64,000 bases of DNA from an uncultured Pirellula sp. (GTDB taxonomy: Bacteria > Planctomycetota > Planctomycetia > Pirellulales > Pirellulaceae): the NCBI GenBank assembly GCA_903892355.1, contig CAITIE010000010.1, positions 1-64,000 on the forward strand, read 5' to 3'. The translations under genes were made by a program, and so were the position numbers. Under the pieces are notes generated by a model. The model did no database searches. It was not told the DNA's origin and was given only the letters and a program-made list of their open reading frames with translations. This document shows, piece after piece, positions 35,747 through 44,152 of the stretch. Numbering within the stretch: the first letter of the stretch is position 1; every line of letters begins with the position of its first letter.

Positions 35747-36517
35747 TCAAAGGCTTGAAAGGTCGATCACGGAGGAATCGTTGGCCAGAAAGATCTGATT
35801 TGGCGTATTCTTGCCAAGCCGAGCGGTGGCACCCGCCAAATCCACGGGATCGGGATCGTTTGCGAGTGGATTCACGTGGGCGAGAATCAACCGTTGAACC
35901 CCGTGCATGGCGGCATTTTCTAACACTGCGCTGGTCCAACTGTGTCCCGTTTGGATCGCCAACTCTCGCTGGGCGTCCGCAAAATTGCACTCATGAAGAA
36001 GCCAATCGACACCTTGGATCGATTGCCAATACGGAGAATCGGGCCGAGAAGTTGTGTCGGTGACGTAAGCTAGGGAAACCCCGGGAAGCTGCAATCGGTA
36101 CCCGACACACCCCCCTGGGTGCTCCAGTGGAAACCAACTGCATTGGACCTGGCCCAATTCCAAGGACTCGCCGCATTCTTCGAGTGCGTGCCACACCAGC
36201 GGTGGCCTCGCGGGAAAGAGCGACGGATGGAACAGGTGCTGTTGCAGATCCCGAATCTTCTGGCGCTCACCGTAGACATGGATTCGCTCGAGAGGGGTAC
36301 CGCTCACCAAATCCCAGAAGAATGTCAATCCGAGCACATGATCCAAATGCGCATGCGACAACAGGATCGAAAGTTCAGGAGTCTCGATAAGAGATTGCAA
36401 GCGAAACATGCCGCTCCCGGCATCGAGGAGCAAACTGCACTCGGGAAGAAAATAAGAAGCCGTATGCCTGGTTTCGCTCGGATGATAACCGGCTGTTCCT
36501 AGGCAATGCAATTTCAT
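35747..36517 (-). CDS. MBL-fold metallo-hydrolase (RNase Z / phosphodiesterase-like)
   Basis: The 256-residue enzyme starts with LHCLGTAGYHPSETRHTASY, as in RNase Z-like proteins, and carries the metal motif SHAHLDHVLGL (about residues 54-64, HxHxDH). Further ligands are probably the histidine in LLHECNFAD and the one in RLILAHVNPLAND; the Asp of LAYVTDTTS fits the bridging position. It hydrolyses a phosphodiester or similar ester with two metals; the tRNA-binding exosite of true RNase Z is not visible, so the substrate is open. It may be co-transcribed with the gene below it and lies 88 bp below mlaD. Confidence 0.88.
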   Translation of the reverse strand: MKLHCLGTAGYHPSETRHTASYFLPECSLLLDAGSGMFRLQSLIETPELSILLSHAHLDHVLGLTFFWDLVSGTPLERIHVYGERQKIRDLQQHLFHPSLFPARPPLVWHALEECGESLELGQVQCSWFPLEHPGGCVGYRLQLPGVSLAYVTDTTSRPDSPYWQSIQGVDWLLHECNFADAQRELAIQTGHSWTSAVLENAAMHGVQRLILAHVNPLANDPDPVDLAGATARLGKNTPNQIFLANDSSVIDLSSL

Positions 36518-36551
36518 GATGTTTCCACTTCACCGATGCAACGATCCAAGC

Positions 36552-36597
36552 CAGCGGTCCGGCACGAGTCAGCGTTCCGGCACGAGCCAGCGTTCCG
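36552..36597. repeat. 18-bp tandem repeat, 2.5 copies
   Basis: CAGCGGTCCGGCACGAGT, CAGCGTTCCGGCACGAGC and CAGCGTTCCG, ending eight bases from the stop of the MlaD-like gene (36606) and lying upstream of the MBL gene. Confidence 0.85.
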
Positions 36598-36605
36598 CCA
36601 ATGGC

Positions 36606-37868
36606 TTACTTCACCCCCGCTCCCACAGGACGTCCGCTGAAAGCACCTCGAACGATCTGTCCCGGATCCCGAGCCATTTTGTCGGCGAGGATCCTTACGT
36701 CTTCGATCACCGGTTGCAACCTGCGCGAGACTAGCTCCACGTTTCCTGAAACATTCCGAATGGCGTCCAACGTATCGTTCACCTTACCATACATGGTGGG
36801 ATCGTCTACCAGCCTTGCGATGGTTCCATTGCTGCTATTGAGTCGGTTTGCGAAGACTCTCAGGTCGACGGCCAACGCTTCGATGTTAGCAAGAGCCTTT
36901 ACGACATTGTCGGTGAGTACATCGCTCTTCTGACTGAGCGGTTCGGTAATTTCCGCAATATTTTCAATTGCCTCATTGGCGTTCTTGAGCGCCGAGCGAA
37001 CCGAATCCCCAACCCCGTCAAATTCCTTCCCTAATCCCTCGAGGCTTACGCTGAACTCCTCAAAACCTTTGAGAGTTCGTTCCAACTGCACCAATGTGTC
37101 CGAGGCTCTCTTGAAAAGCACTGGGACTTCATCGAGCGCCGACGCGACTAGTTTCGGCAGTTCCGCGCGCTCGACTTGGCTTCCGATGCGATTGATGGTG
37201 CTTACCGTCGAATTAATGTTGTCGAGTGTATCGCGGAACGACTCAGTAACTTCGCGGATCGGAGTGTTGGTTCCGCCAACAGCATCTTGGGCAACCGTCA
37301 GTACGTTATCGAGTTTCTCAGCGACGCGTTGTAGTGAGTTCGCTAATCCGACCAAATCGCCGACCGCCTCGAGCGGGTCAGGGACCACTTCCCCTTTGGA
37401 GACGAAATCTTGCGCTCCGATGATGGCTTGTGAAGCGGCTGCTTCTTTCTCGTCGAGCACTCCGTCGCGCGGGGAGCCTGACCAGCCATCAAAGCGGGTC
37501 AGCAACTCACGGTCGTCCGGTTCCACAAACTCGATGATCGAATCGCCGCTGATGAGCGAACCCGTTTTAATCCTCGCAGTTTCTCCCACCCGTAATTCAA
37601 ACTCTCGATCGATTTCCAAAAGCAAATCGACACCGCCATTGCGTTGCTGCCGCAGTTCAACTTTCGCAACACGACCGATCAAGACTCCGTTTTTCCGCAC
37701 GGGTGTATCGACACCGACATTGGGCGCGCTCGGAAAGTTCACCGTAAACCGGTAACGCTCCACCCAAAATTTGGGGACCGCTCCGAAAAATGCGATGAGC
37801 AGCACGCCGATGATCGCCGATGCGAGAACCAAAACGCCGACACCAAATCGATAGCCGTTATCGTCCAT
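36606..37868 (-). CDS. mlaD: MCE/MlaD family lipid-binding protein
   Basis: The 420-residue protein has one N-terminal membrane helix (about 10-30, GVLVLASAIIGVLLIAFFG) and an MCE domain (about 38-120: RFTVNFPSAPNVGVDTPVRK, GVLIGRVAKVEL, IKTGSLISGDSIIEF). The remaining 280 residues are long helices with coiled-coil character, as in the needle-forming MCE proteins, which could bridge the periplasm. It is the substrate-binding part of an ABC transporter for phospholipids or other hydrophobic compounds. It follows the ATPase gene after two bases. Confidence 0.92.
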   Translation of the reverse strand: MDDNGYRFGVGVLVLASAIIGVLLIAFFGAVPKFWVERYRFTVNFPSAPNVGVDTPVRKNGVLIGRVAKVELRQQRNGGVDLLLEIDREFELRVGETARIKTGSLISGDSIIEFVEPDDRELLTRFDGWSGSPRDGVLDEKEAAASQAIIGAQDFVSKGEVVPDPLEAVGDLVGLANSLQRVAEKLDNVLTVAQDAVGGTNTPIREVTESFRDTLDNINSTVSTINRIGSQVERAELPKLVASALDEVPVLFKRASDTLVQLERTLKGFEEFSVSLEGLGKEFDGVGDSVRSALKNANEAIENIAEITEPLSQKSDVLTDNVVKALANIEALAVDLRVFANRLNSSNGTIARLVDDPTMYGKVNDTLDAIRNVSGNVELVSRRLQPVIEDVRILADKMARDPGQIVRGAFSGRPVGAGVK

Positions 37869-37870
37869 GA

Positions 37871-38776
37871 TTAACGATCAGCCTCCCTTCGTGCGATGGT
37901 ATCGTGCAAATGAGGTGTTTCTTCAACATGATTGGTCTGGCTCGCAAGCATCTCCATCAAACGCTCGCCCGCTTCGCCTCGAACAAACTGACGCACGCGT
38001 GTGTCTTTTGTATGGTCAAGTTGTTCCGGGGTTCCATCGAACAATATTTGCGACTCGCCCGGCAAAAGGCGACTGTAAGGATAAAGCATGATCACTCGGT
38101 CGGCGACCTTTTTCGCCGAATGCATGTCGTGCGTTACCACGATGCTGGTCACCGAATACTTTCTTCGTGTACGCAGGATCAATTCATTGATCACATCACT
38201 CATGATCGGGTCCAAGCCCGTGGTGGGTTCGTCGTACAGCAACAACTCAGGTTCCAGGATCAATGCCCTCGCCAAGCCAACACGCTTGCGCATACCACCC
38301 GAAAGCTGTGATGGACGTTTGGGAAGCACATTCCTGGGTAGTCCTACCTCACGCAACCGCTGTTCGATCAGATCCCTCGAGGAACGCCCTTTCGGCACCC
38401 CATGCTGCTCGAGGGGAAACGCAATGTTCTGCTGGATATTCATGCTATCGAAAAGCGCCGCGTTCTGAAATACAAATCCAAACCGACTCCGCAGGGCTGT
38501 CATCTCTTGTTCCGACAAGGAATGGATATCCTTGCCGTCGAACAAGACTCGGCCGCTGGTCGCAGGGATCAATCCCATCAGCGATTTCAGGAACATCGTC
38601 TTTCCGCAACCGCTCTCCCCGATGATCGCAACCGTTTGGCCGCGAGGGATCGCGATCGACACATCCTTTAACACCACCTGGCGACCAAACTGGATGCACA
38701 AGTTCTCCGTCTGCACCAGCGAATGACTCGCCGGGCGCTGATCGAGAGCAAGTTGTGAAACCAATGCATCGTCCAT
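37871..38776 (-). CDS. mlaF: ABC transporter ATP-binding protein of the Mla type
   Basis: The 301-residue ATPase has Walker A GESGCGKTMFLKSL (about 54-67), signature LSGGMRKRVGLARAL, Walker B LLLYDEPTTGLDP and the switch histidine in IVVTHDMHSAKKVAD. It drives lipid movement through the MlaE-like permease encoded directly upstream (zero-base gap) and the MlaD-like protein downstream. The last 30 residues are an extra tail (HVEETPHLHD...). Confidence 0.94.
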   Translation of the reverse strand: MDDALVSQLALDQRPASHSLVQTENLCIQFGRQVVLKDVSIAIPRGQTVAIIGESGCGKTMFLKSLMGLIPATSGRVLFDGKDIHSLSEQEMTALRSRFGFVFQNAALFDSMNIQQNIAFPLEQHGVPKGRSSRDLIEQRLREVGLPRNVLPKRPSQLSGGMRKRVGLARALILEPELLLYDEPTTGLDPIMSDVINELILRTRRKYSVTSIVVTHDMHSAKKVADRVIMLYPYSRLLPGESQILFDGTPEQLDHTKDTRVRQFVRGEAGERLMEMLASQTNHVEETPHLHDTIARREADR

Positions 38777-39649
38777 CTACAGCAACTTCGTCCCACTCGT
38801 TGGCCAGAGTGCGTAATAGATTCCATCGAGGAACATGTTCAACACGATATCCAGCGCCAGGATCATCACGAAGCTCTGGACAAACGCCGCAGTCGCTGCG
38901 CGCCCGACACCCTCCGCTCCCGCTTGGCAATGGAATCCTCGATAACAACTAACGATGGCGATCGTTGCCCCAAAAAAGAAACTTTTGAAGATCCCGGTGA
39001 AGAAATCAAACCCGCCCACGAAGTCTCGACTGTTCTTGAGGTACTGCGCGTGATCGATTCCAAACACCACCACGCTAAAAAAATACCCACCAACGATCCC
39101 CATGAAATCCGCCATGATGGTCAAGGCGGGGATCAGGAGAACGCATGCTAAAAAACGTGGGACCACGAGGTAGTGGATAGGGTTCGCCCCCATGCTCACC
39201 AAAGCATCGATCTGCTCGGTCACTCGCATGGTTCCGATCACCGCCGCCATAGCGCTTCCGACTCGTCCCGCCAACATGGTGGCTGCTAGAACCGGACCCA
39301 ACTCGCGGACCAAAGACATCGTGATCACAGCACCTAGCTTGGATTCCAATCCCATCGTCTTGAATTGATGATAACTTTGGATCGCCAACACCATTCCAAT
39401 GAATGTGCCAGTCAACGCTACCACGGGTAGGCTCAATACTCCAACGGCATAAAAATTCGGCATCAGCGTCTCGCGCCGCGGCCGAGCCGTAACCATCCAA
39501 ACGATCATCCGCCATGCAAAGAGCGAGATGTCCCCCAAGGTATTGATTCCTTGGATGACCACGTTGCCCCATGCATTTGCGACCCGCACAAAGCCAGCAT
39601 TCAAGCGGCCTGTTAGGGATTCGTGGATGGAAGTCTGCTGATTACCCAT
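38777..39649 (-). CDS. mlaE: MlaE family ABC transporter permease
   Basis: The 290-residue membrane protein has the MlaE pattern: an amphipathic N-terminal helix, GTFIGMVLAIQSYHQF, the conserved core SLVRELGPVLAATMLAGRVG, GSAMAAVIGTMRVTEQIDAL, and several hydrophobic helices to the C-terminus. It is the membrane part of the Mla-type lipid transporter. The frame is open to 39688; ATG 39649 (MGNQQTSIHE) gives a typical length. First gene of the three-gene operon mlaE-mlaF-mlaD. Confidence 0.94.
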   Translation of the reverse strand: MGNQQTSIHESLTGRLNAGFVRVANAWGNVVIQGINTLGDISLFAWRMIVWMVTARPRRETLMPNFYAVGVLSLPVVALTGTFIGMVLAIQSYHQFKTMGLESKLGAVITMSLVRELGPVLAATMLAGRVGSAMAAVIGTMRVTEQIDALVSMGANPIHYLVVPRFLACVLLIPALTIMADFMGIVGGYFFSVVVFGIDHAQYLKNSRDFVGGFDFFTGIFKSFFFGATIAIVSCYRGFHCQAGAEGVGRAATAAFVQSFVMILALDIVLNMFLDGIYYALWPTSGTKLL

Positions 39650-39874
39650 AATCGTTGCATCGGCAGTCAAAACGCACAGCTTGAGCAAACCTTGCCGATC
39701 GCGACGAGATTGACGAGCCGAGGCTTTTCACAAGAACCGTGCATCTTCGCTGCTTTCATTCTTCATAAATACTTAAGACCCATCGCTGCAAGGAGTTAAT
39801 GACCCAGCCCCCCCTTGGAGTAAAATCCGATGCATCTTTCTCGTTCGCCTCGATGAACCCCTCGGAAAACGGAT

Positions 39875-40858
39875 ATGCGACGCACGGCATTCACATTGGT
39901 CGAACTTTTGGTGGTGATTGCTATCGTAGGAATCTTGGTAGGCCTACTATTGCCTGCCGTACAGGCTGCCCGAGAATCGAGTCGGCGAATGCAATGCGGG
40001 AATAACATGCGCCAGGTTGGGCTTTCGCTATTTAATCATGAAGCCGCCACAAAGCGATTGCCTCCTCTGGGTGATTATCAAACCAGCGGCACCACCGTCT
40101 ATTGGAGTATCCATGCGAGGCTACTTCCGTATTGCGAGCAATCCGCAGTCTACAATGTGATCAACTTTGCCTTGCCCATTAACCAGCAACCTCACGTTGC
40201 CAAACTCCGTATTCCGCACCTGCTCTGCCCCAGTGAAATCAATGATCGGGAACGACCGGATGGCCCTACGTTTACCCACTATCCGCACAACTACGGATTC
40301 AATGCGGGGTTATGGAAAATCTACGCGCCACCGATGGCAATCGGCACAGGTTCTGGTGTTTTTACGGTAAACCACGCGCAACGACTGAGAGACATCGTCG
40401 ATGGGACCAGCAACACCCTCGGTGTGGCCGAAGTCAAGGCCTTTACGCCCTACTTGAGGGATGGGGGCAACCCGTCCAATGAAGCCTCGGTGCCGAAGAG
40501 CCCAGCCGAAATGATTGCATTCGGGGGTGAGTTCAAGCTCGATTCGGGCCACACCGAGTGGGTGGATGCGAGGATCCATCAGACCGGATTTACGACCACG
40601 TTCCGTCCAAATACCCCGTGCCTGTTCACTTACCAAGGAAAGCTGTTTGATATCGACTTCAACAGCATGCGAGAGGGGCGTTCCAATTCAGTCCCTACCT
40701 ATGCTGCGGTCACCAGCCGAAGTTATCATGCGGGGCTTGTTCAGACACTCTTTATGGATGGATCCATACGAGCAATCTCGAACGCAATTCAACTTGAAAT
40801 TTGGCAAGCCTTCGGCACACGCGCCGGCGGTGAAATCAACTCGATGGAAGACAATTAA
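39875..40858 (+). CDS. DUF1559 pseudopilin-like protein
   Basis: The 327-residue protein has a type IV prepilin leader (MRRTAFTLVELLVVIAIVG, cleavage expected before the F or at the short leader) followed directly by the DUF1559 signature LLPAVQAARESSRRMQCGNN. Later segments YWSIHARLLPYCEQSAVYNV, LRIPHLLCPSE, DIVDGTSNTLGVAEVKAF and LFMDGSIRAIS are standard. Planctomycetes carry many copies; they are presumed to be surface or pseudopilus subunits processed by a prepilin peptidase, which is not proven. It stands alone, 225 bp from mlaE (divergent). Confidence 0.95.
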   Translation: MRRTAFTLVELLVVIAIVGILVGLLLPAVQAARESSRRMQCGNNMRQVGLSLFNHEAATKRLPPLGDYQTSGTTVYWSIHARLLPYCEQSAVYNVINFALPINQQPHVAKLRIPHLLCPSEINDRERPDGPTFTHYPHNYGFNAGLWKIYAPPMAIGTGSGVFTVNHAQRLRDIVDGTSNTLGVAEVKAFTPYLRDGGNPSNEASVPKSPAEMIAFGGEFKLDSGHTEWVDARIHQTGFTTTFRPNTPCLFTYQGKLFDIDFNSMREGRSNSVPTYAAVTSRSYHAGLVQTLFMDGSIRAISNAIQLEIWQAFGTRAGGEINSMEDN

Positions 40859-41138
40859 GGCTCGCATGGGCCGCTTTGTCAAAATAGCGAAGCCAGGCAA
40901 TCCTCTCCGCGGATTCCAGTTCTAACGTTCGTGCCCATGAATTGTCTGGTAGCAATTCCTACGATCATTCAGTCCACGACAGGTGGGTTCCGATATCTCG
41001 ATTGAGACGCATTTGCGGAAAAAGCGTTCTGCGCATATTTGCTAGCTGTAGTTGCTGGCTTCGATCGCGGAAAGCTTAAGTTTCGAGCGACAGACCGAGT
41101 TCGTCGGCGCGAGCCGTCGGAGCACAACTGAGGCTGGC

Positions 41139-43190
41139 ATGAGCAGGATTACACGATCATCGATCAAACGTTGGATCATCAGTGGATGCATCGCAAGCGT
41201 GGCGTTCTCGGGATGCAAGCCGGTTGATAAGTTCCGTGCCTGGCGCGACACCTCGGAAGTTTCGTACTTTCAGAACTTCGTGACCCAGATTGAGTTTCCG
41301 GACGTTCAAACATCGGTCGACCCGCAAGCCACCCAGACGATGCTTCCTCTGTCGATCGAGAACCCGTCGGAACTGCCGACGATGGATCTCAAACTCCAGG
41401 ATGCGATCCGATTGGCGCTCGAGTCCAGCGACGTCCTCCGAAACATCGGTGGAACGGTCGTGCAAGCCCCAGCGGGCACAGCCACCGAATACGACCCTGC
41501 TTTGGTTGAACTCAATCCGCTTGGGGGGACGCAAGCGGCCCTGGCACAGTTCGACGCTCAAGTCAGCTCGCAGTTGTATTGGCAGAAAACTGACCAACCG
41601 ATCAACCAAAGGTCAGTTGTTCCAGGCTTGAGTGGATTCTTCGTTGGTCAGTCGAGATCCACCCAAGCGGTGAATCTTAATCAGATCCAGAAACGGACCG
41701 CGACTGGTGCCACGTTCGCGTTGCGTTCCAATGTCCTGTACAACCGAAATCAAATCGCCGCGTCGAACGCCTTCCGTTTGTTCCCAAGCGATTTCTCTGG
41801 GTTCATCGAAGCCGAATGGCGTCAACCGATGATGCAGGGTTCGGGCACCACCTACAACCGGATCGCCGGTCCTAACTCAGGTGTCGGTCAGTACAACGGT
41901 GTCTTGATCGCGCGGATCAACACCGATATTTCGCTCGCAGAATTCGAGACCAACGTGATCCGTTTGGTCAATGACGTGGAGACGGCCTATTGGGAACTCT
42001 ACTTCGCCTACCGGGCCTTGGAAGCGCAAATCAGCGGTCGCGAAAGCGCCTTGAGAACATGGCAGCGAATCCGTGAACTGCAGAAGGCGGGTGCGAGGGG
42101 TGGCGAAGCTGACGCGGAAGCCCAAGCCCGTTCCAACTACTATCAGTTCGCGGCCCAGCTCAACGAAGCCCTTGCAGGGCTCCAAGGGATCTACGCCTCC
42201 GAGCAACGATTGCGTTACATGATCGGGTTCCAAGCGACCGATGGACGTTTGATCAAGCCCTCCGATGACCCGCTTCAAGCCGAAGTGATGTTCGACTGGC
42301 AATCAGCGCTCAACGATGCGATCAATCGACGCGTTGAAGTCCGTCGCCAAGAGTGGAATATTAAACGCCGTGAACTCGAAGTCATCGCCGCTCGCTTGAA
42401 TCGCAGGCCCCGCTTGGATGCCCTCAGCCAATATCGTTACCGTGGATTCGGCGATCACTTGATCGGTGCATCGAATCCAGGTGATGAATACAATAGTTTC
42501 TTCACAACGCTCGGGACTGGTACCTACCAGGAATGGCGATCCGGCTTGGAACTCAACTATGCAGTGGGGCTCCGCCAAGCCTCAGCAGCGGTTCGGCACG
42601 CCCAGTTAAGTCTCGCTCGCGATGTCGCGCTGCTCAAGGAACAACAACTGCGAATCTCGCATGACCTTAGCTCATCCGCTCGAGCGATGTCGCGTAGCTA
42701 CGAGCAAATGCAGATCAATTATAACCGAATCGAAGCGGACAAACTGCAGGTTGAGGTTTTGCGGAATCGCTACGAACGCGGTTTGATCAACATCAACTTC
42801 TTGCTCCAAGCACAACAGCAACTCGCAGCAAGCACTAGCGCGTTCTTCCGATCATTGGTCGACTACAACCTGGCCGTTCGAGATTTCCATCGCGATAAAG
42901 GTTCGCTGTTGACTTACAATCAAGTCAACTTGAGCGAGGATGCTCTCAATGGATCGATGCTGGTGGGAGCCTACGAGCGAGGACGTCACCTGACGCCTCG
43001 CACGAGCCCAGAGGAGGTAATCGTACGCAATCCGGTCAGCGCTGGTCCATTTGATCCCACCCAAGTCGGAGTGCCCAATACCATCGGGTCACCGAACGTG
43101 GAAATGCCGCTCAACTATCAAGAGGCCCAGGGACCTCAAGAGGCCTTCCAAACGCTTGACTCTGTGGTTGCCCCAGCGACTCAGCCGTAG
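41139..43190 (+). CDS. TolC-family outer-membrane efflux lipoprotein
   Basis: The 683-residue protein has a lipoprotein leader with the lipobox SVAFSGC (Cys about 26), then the two repeated helical halves of TolC-like proteins: LVNDVETAYWELYFAYRALE, AAQLNEALAGLQGIYASEQR, and in the second half YAVGLRQASAAVRHAQLSLA and VEVLRNRYERGLININFLLQ. It would form the trimeric outer-membrane channel for a type I secretion or efflux system. It is larger than E. coli TolC, mostly from the N-terminal extension and a Pro-rich tail. GAGG five bases before ATG 41139 sets the start, although the frame opens at TTG 41052. No membrane-fusion or RND partner is adjacent. Its end overlaps the convergent ABC gene by ten bases. 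Confidence 0.92.
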   Translation: MSRITRSSIKRWIISGCIASVAFSGCKPVDKFRAWRDTSEVSYFQNFVTQIEFPDVQTSVDPQATQTMLPLSIENPSELPTMDLKLQDAIRLALESSDVLRNIGGTVVQAPAGTATEYDPALVELNPLGGTQAALAQFDAQVSSQLYWQKTDQPINQRSVVPGLSGFFVGQSRSTQAVNLNQIQKRTATGATFALRSNVLYNRNQIAASNAFRLFPSDFSGFIEAEWRQPMMQGSGTTYNRIAGPNSGVGQYNGVLIARINTDISLAEFETNVIRLVNDVETAYWELYFAYRALEAQISGRESALRTWQRIRELQKAGARGGEADAEAQARSNYYQFAAQLNEALAGLQGIYASEQRLRYMIGFQATDGRLIKPSDDPLQAEVMFDWQSALNDAINRRVEVRRQEWNIKRRELEVIAARLNRRPRLDALSQYRYRGFGDHLIGASNPGDEYNSFFTTLGTGTYQEWRSGLELNYAVGLRQASAAVRHAQLSLARDVALLKEQQLRISHDLSSSARAMSRSYEQMQINYNRIEADKLQVEVLRNRYERGLININFLLQAQQQLAASTSAFFRSLVDYNLAVRDFHRDKGSLLTYNQVNLSEDALNGSMLVGAYERGRHLTPRTSPEEVIVRNPVSAGPFDPTQVGVPNTIGSPNVEMPLNYQEAQGPQEAFQTLDSVVAPATQP

Positions 43191-44014
43191 CGGATCATCT
43201 CAACGCGCCAGTAGCCCGAAGCGTTCCGGGATACCCGTAGTGGGCAACGAAAGGTTTGCGATAGCCGGTCGGCCTGCATCGCTTGGTCGGTTGTACCGTC
43301 AAAGCGGACCACCCCATCGCCGAGCAGCAACGTGCGTCCAATGCACGGCAGAATCTCATCCATGTGGTGAGTGACCAAGATCAGCGTCGTTCCGATCGAT
43401 GCCAGAACCTCGAGTTGCTTGAGCAATTGGTCTTGGGCTCGCAAGTCGAGTCCGGAGGTAGGCTCGTCGAGTACCAGGGCGATTGGCCGATGCACCATCG
43501 CACGTGCCAGCATGACCCGCCGACGCTCCCCGGTCGACATGTGTCCGAGATGCCGCTGCGCCAAGGCCGACATCCCCATTAGATCGATCGAGGCATCCGC
43601 CTTGTCGAGCATTTCCTGGGTGATCCAAGCCTCATCCGGTTCCAGCTCCGACGAAAAAAAACCGGTCAGTACCGCTTGTTTGGCCGTCAACCGCCCCGAA
43701 CGCCCCATCATAAAATGATGATCGATCTCCCCGCTGACGAAACCCAATTTGGTCCGAAGATCCCAGACGTTCCATTCGGTATCTCCGAACATTCGGACCG
43801 TACCAGCTCGTCCATCCACAATCGAAGGGTATAGATTTCGGAGCAAGAGCTTGAGCAGGGTGGACTTCCCCGATCCATTTGGTCCGAGGATCGACGTATG
43901 CTCGCCTGGTTCGATCCGGAACGAAACAGAATCGAGGATTCGGGTCGCACCTCGCACCAAGCTGACATGATCCAGCTCGATGATGGCAGATTTTTCAGAA
44001 GGATTGTTTGGCAT
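43181..44014 (-). CDS. ABC transporter ATP-binding protein (stand-alone)
   Basis: The 277-residue ATPase carries Walker A GPNGSGKSTLLKLLLR, signature MSTGERRRVMLARAM, Walker B LVLDEPTSGLD and switch H (LVTHHMDEILP). Between Walker A and signature there is a segment SGEIDHHFMMGRSGRLTAKQ and AVLTGFFSSE like that of the ModF/YlmA-type soluble ATPases, so it may not serve a membrane permease. None is encoded next to it. ATG 44014 (MPNNPSEKSA) is chosen over ATG 44065. Confidence 0.88.
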   Translation of the reverse strand: MPNNPSEKSAIIELDHVSLVRGATRILDSVSFRIEPGEHTSILGPNGSGKSTLLKLLLRNLYPSIVDGRAGTVRMFGDTEWNVWDLRTKLGFVSGEIDHHFMMGRSGRLTAKQAVLTGFFSSELEPDEAWITQEMLDKADASIDLMGMSALAQRHLGHMSTGERRRVMLARAMVHRPIALVLDEPTSGLDLRAQDQLLKQLEVLASIGTTLILVTHHMDEILPCIGRTLLLGDGVVRFDGTTDQAMQADRLSQTFRCPLRVSRNASGYWRVEMIRYG

Positions 44015-44152
44015 TCTTAAATAATCGAAGGGGGAAACTAGACGATTGAAACTAGACCACCGCAACGGGATTGAACTATTCTATAGTAGAGTCCAAAGTG
44101 CAAGTCCGAGTTGTTCCGTTCTTTTTCAACTCGAGGCATTTGAAGCATTCGC

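Noticed and set aside
34863-35798. 311-codon + strand frame
   Set aside because: Antisense to the 247-residue protein and MBL gene end; no start signal or motif.
36976-37755. 259-codon + strand Ser/Thr-rich frame
   Set aside because: Antisense to the long helical part of mlaD; composition is that of a shadow.
44045-44090. Sigma-70-like promoter before the kinase gene (TTGAAA and TATAGT)
   Set aside because: The spacing between the hexamers is about 30 bp, too long, and the nearer TTGAAC is too close.
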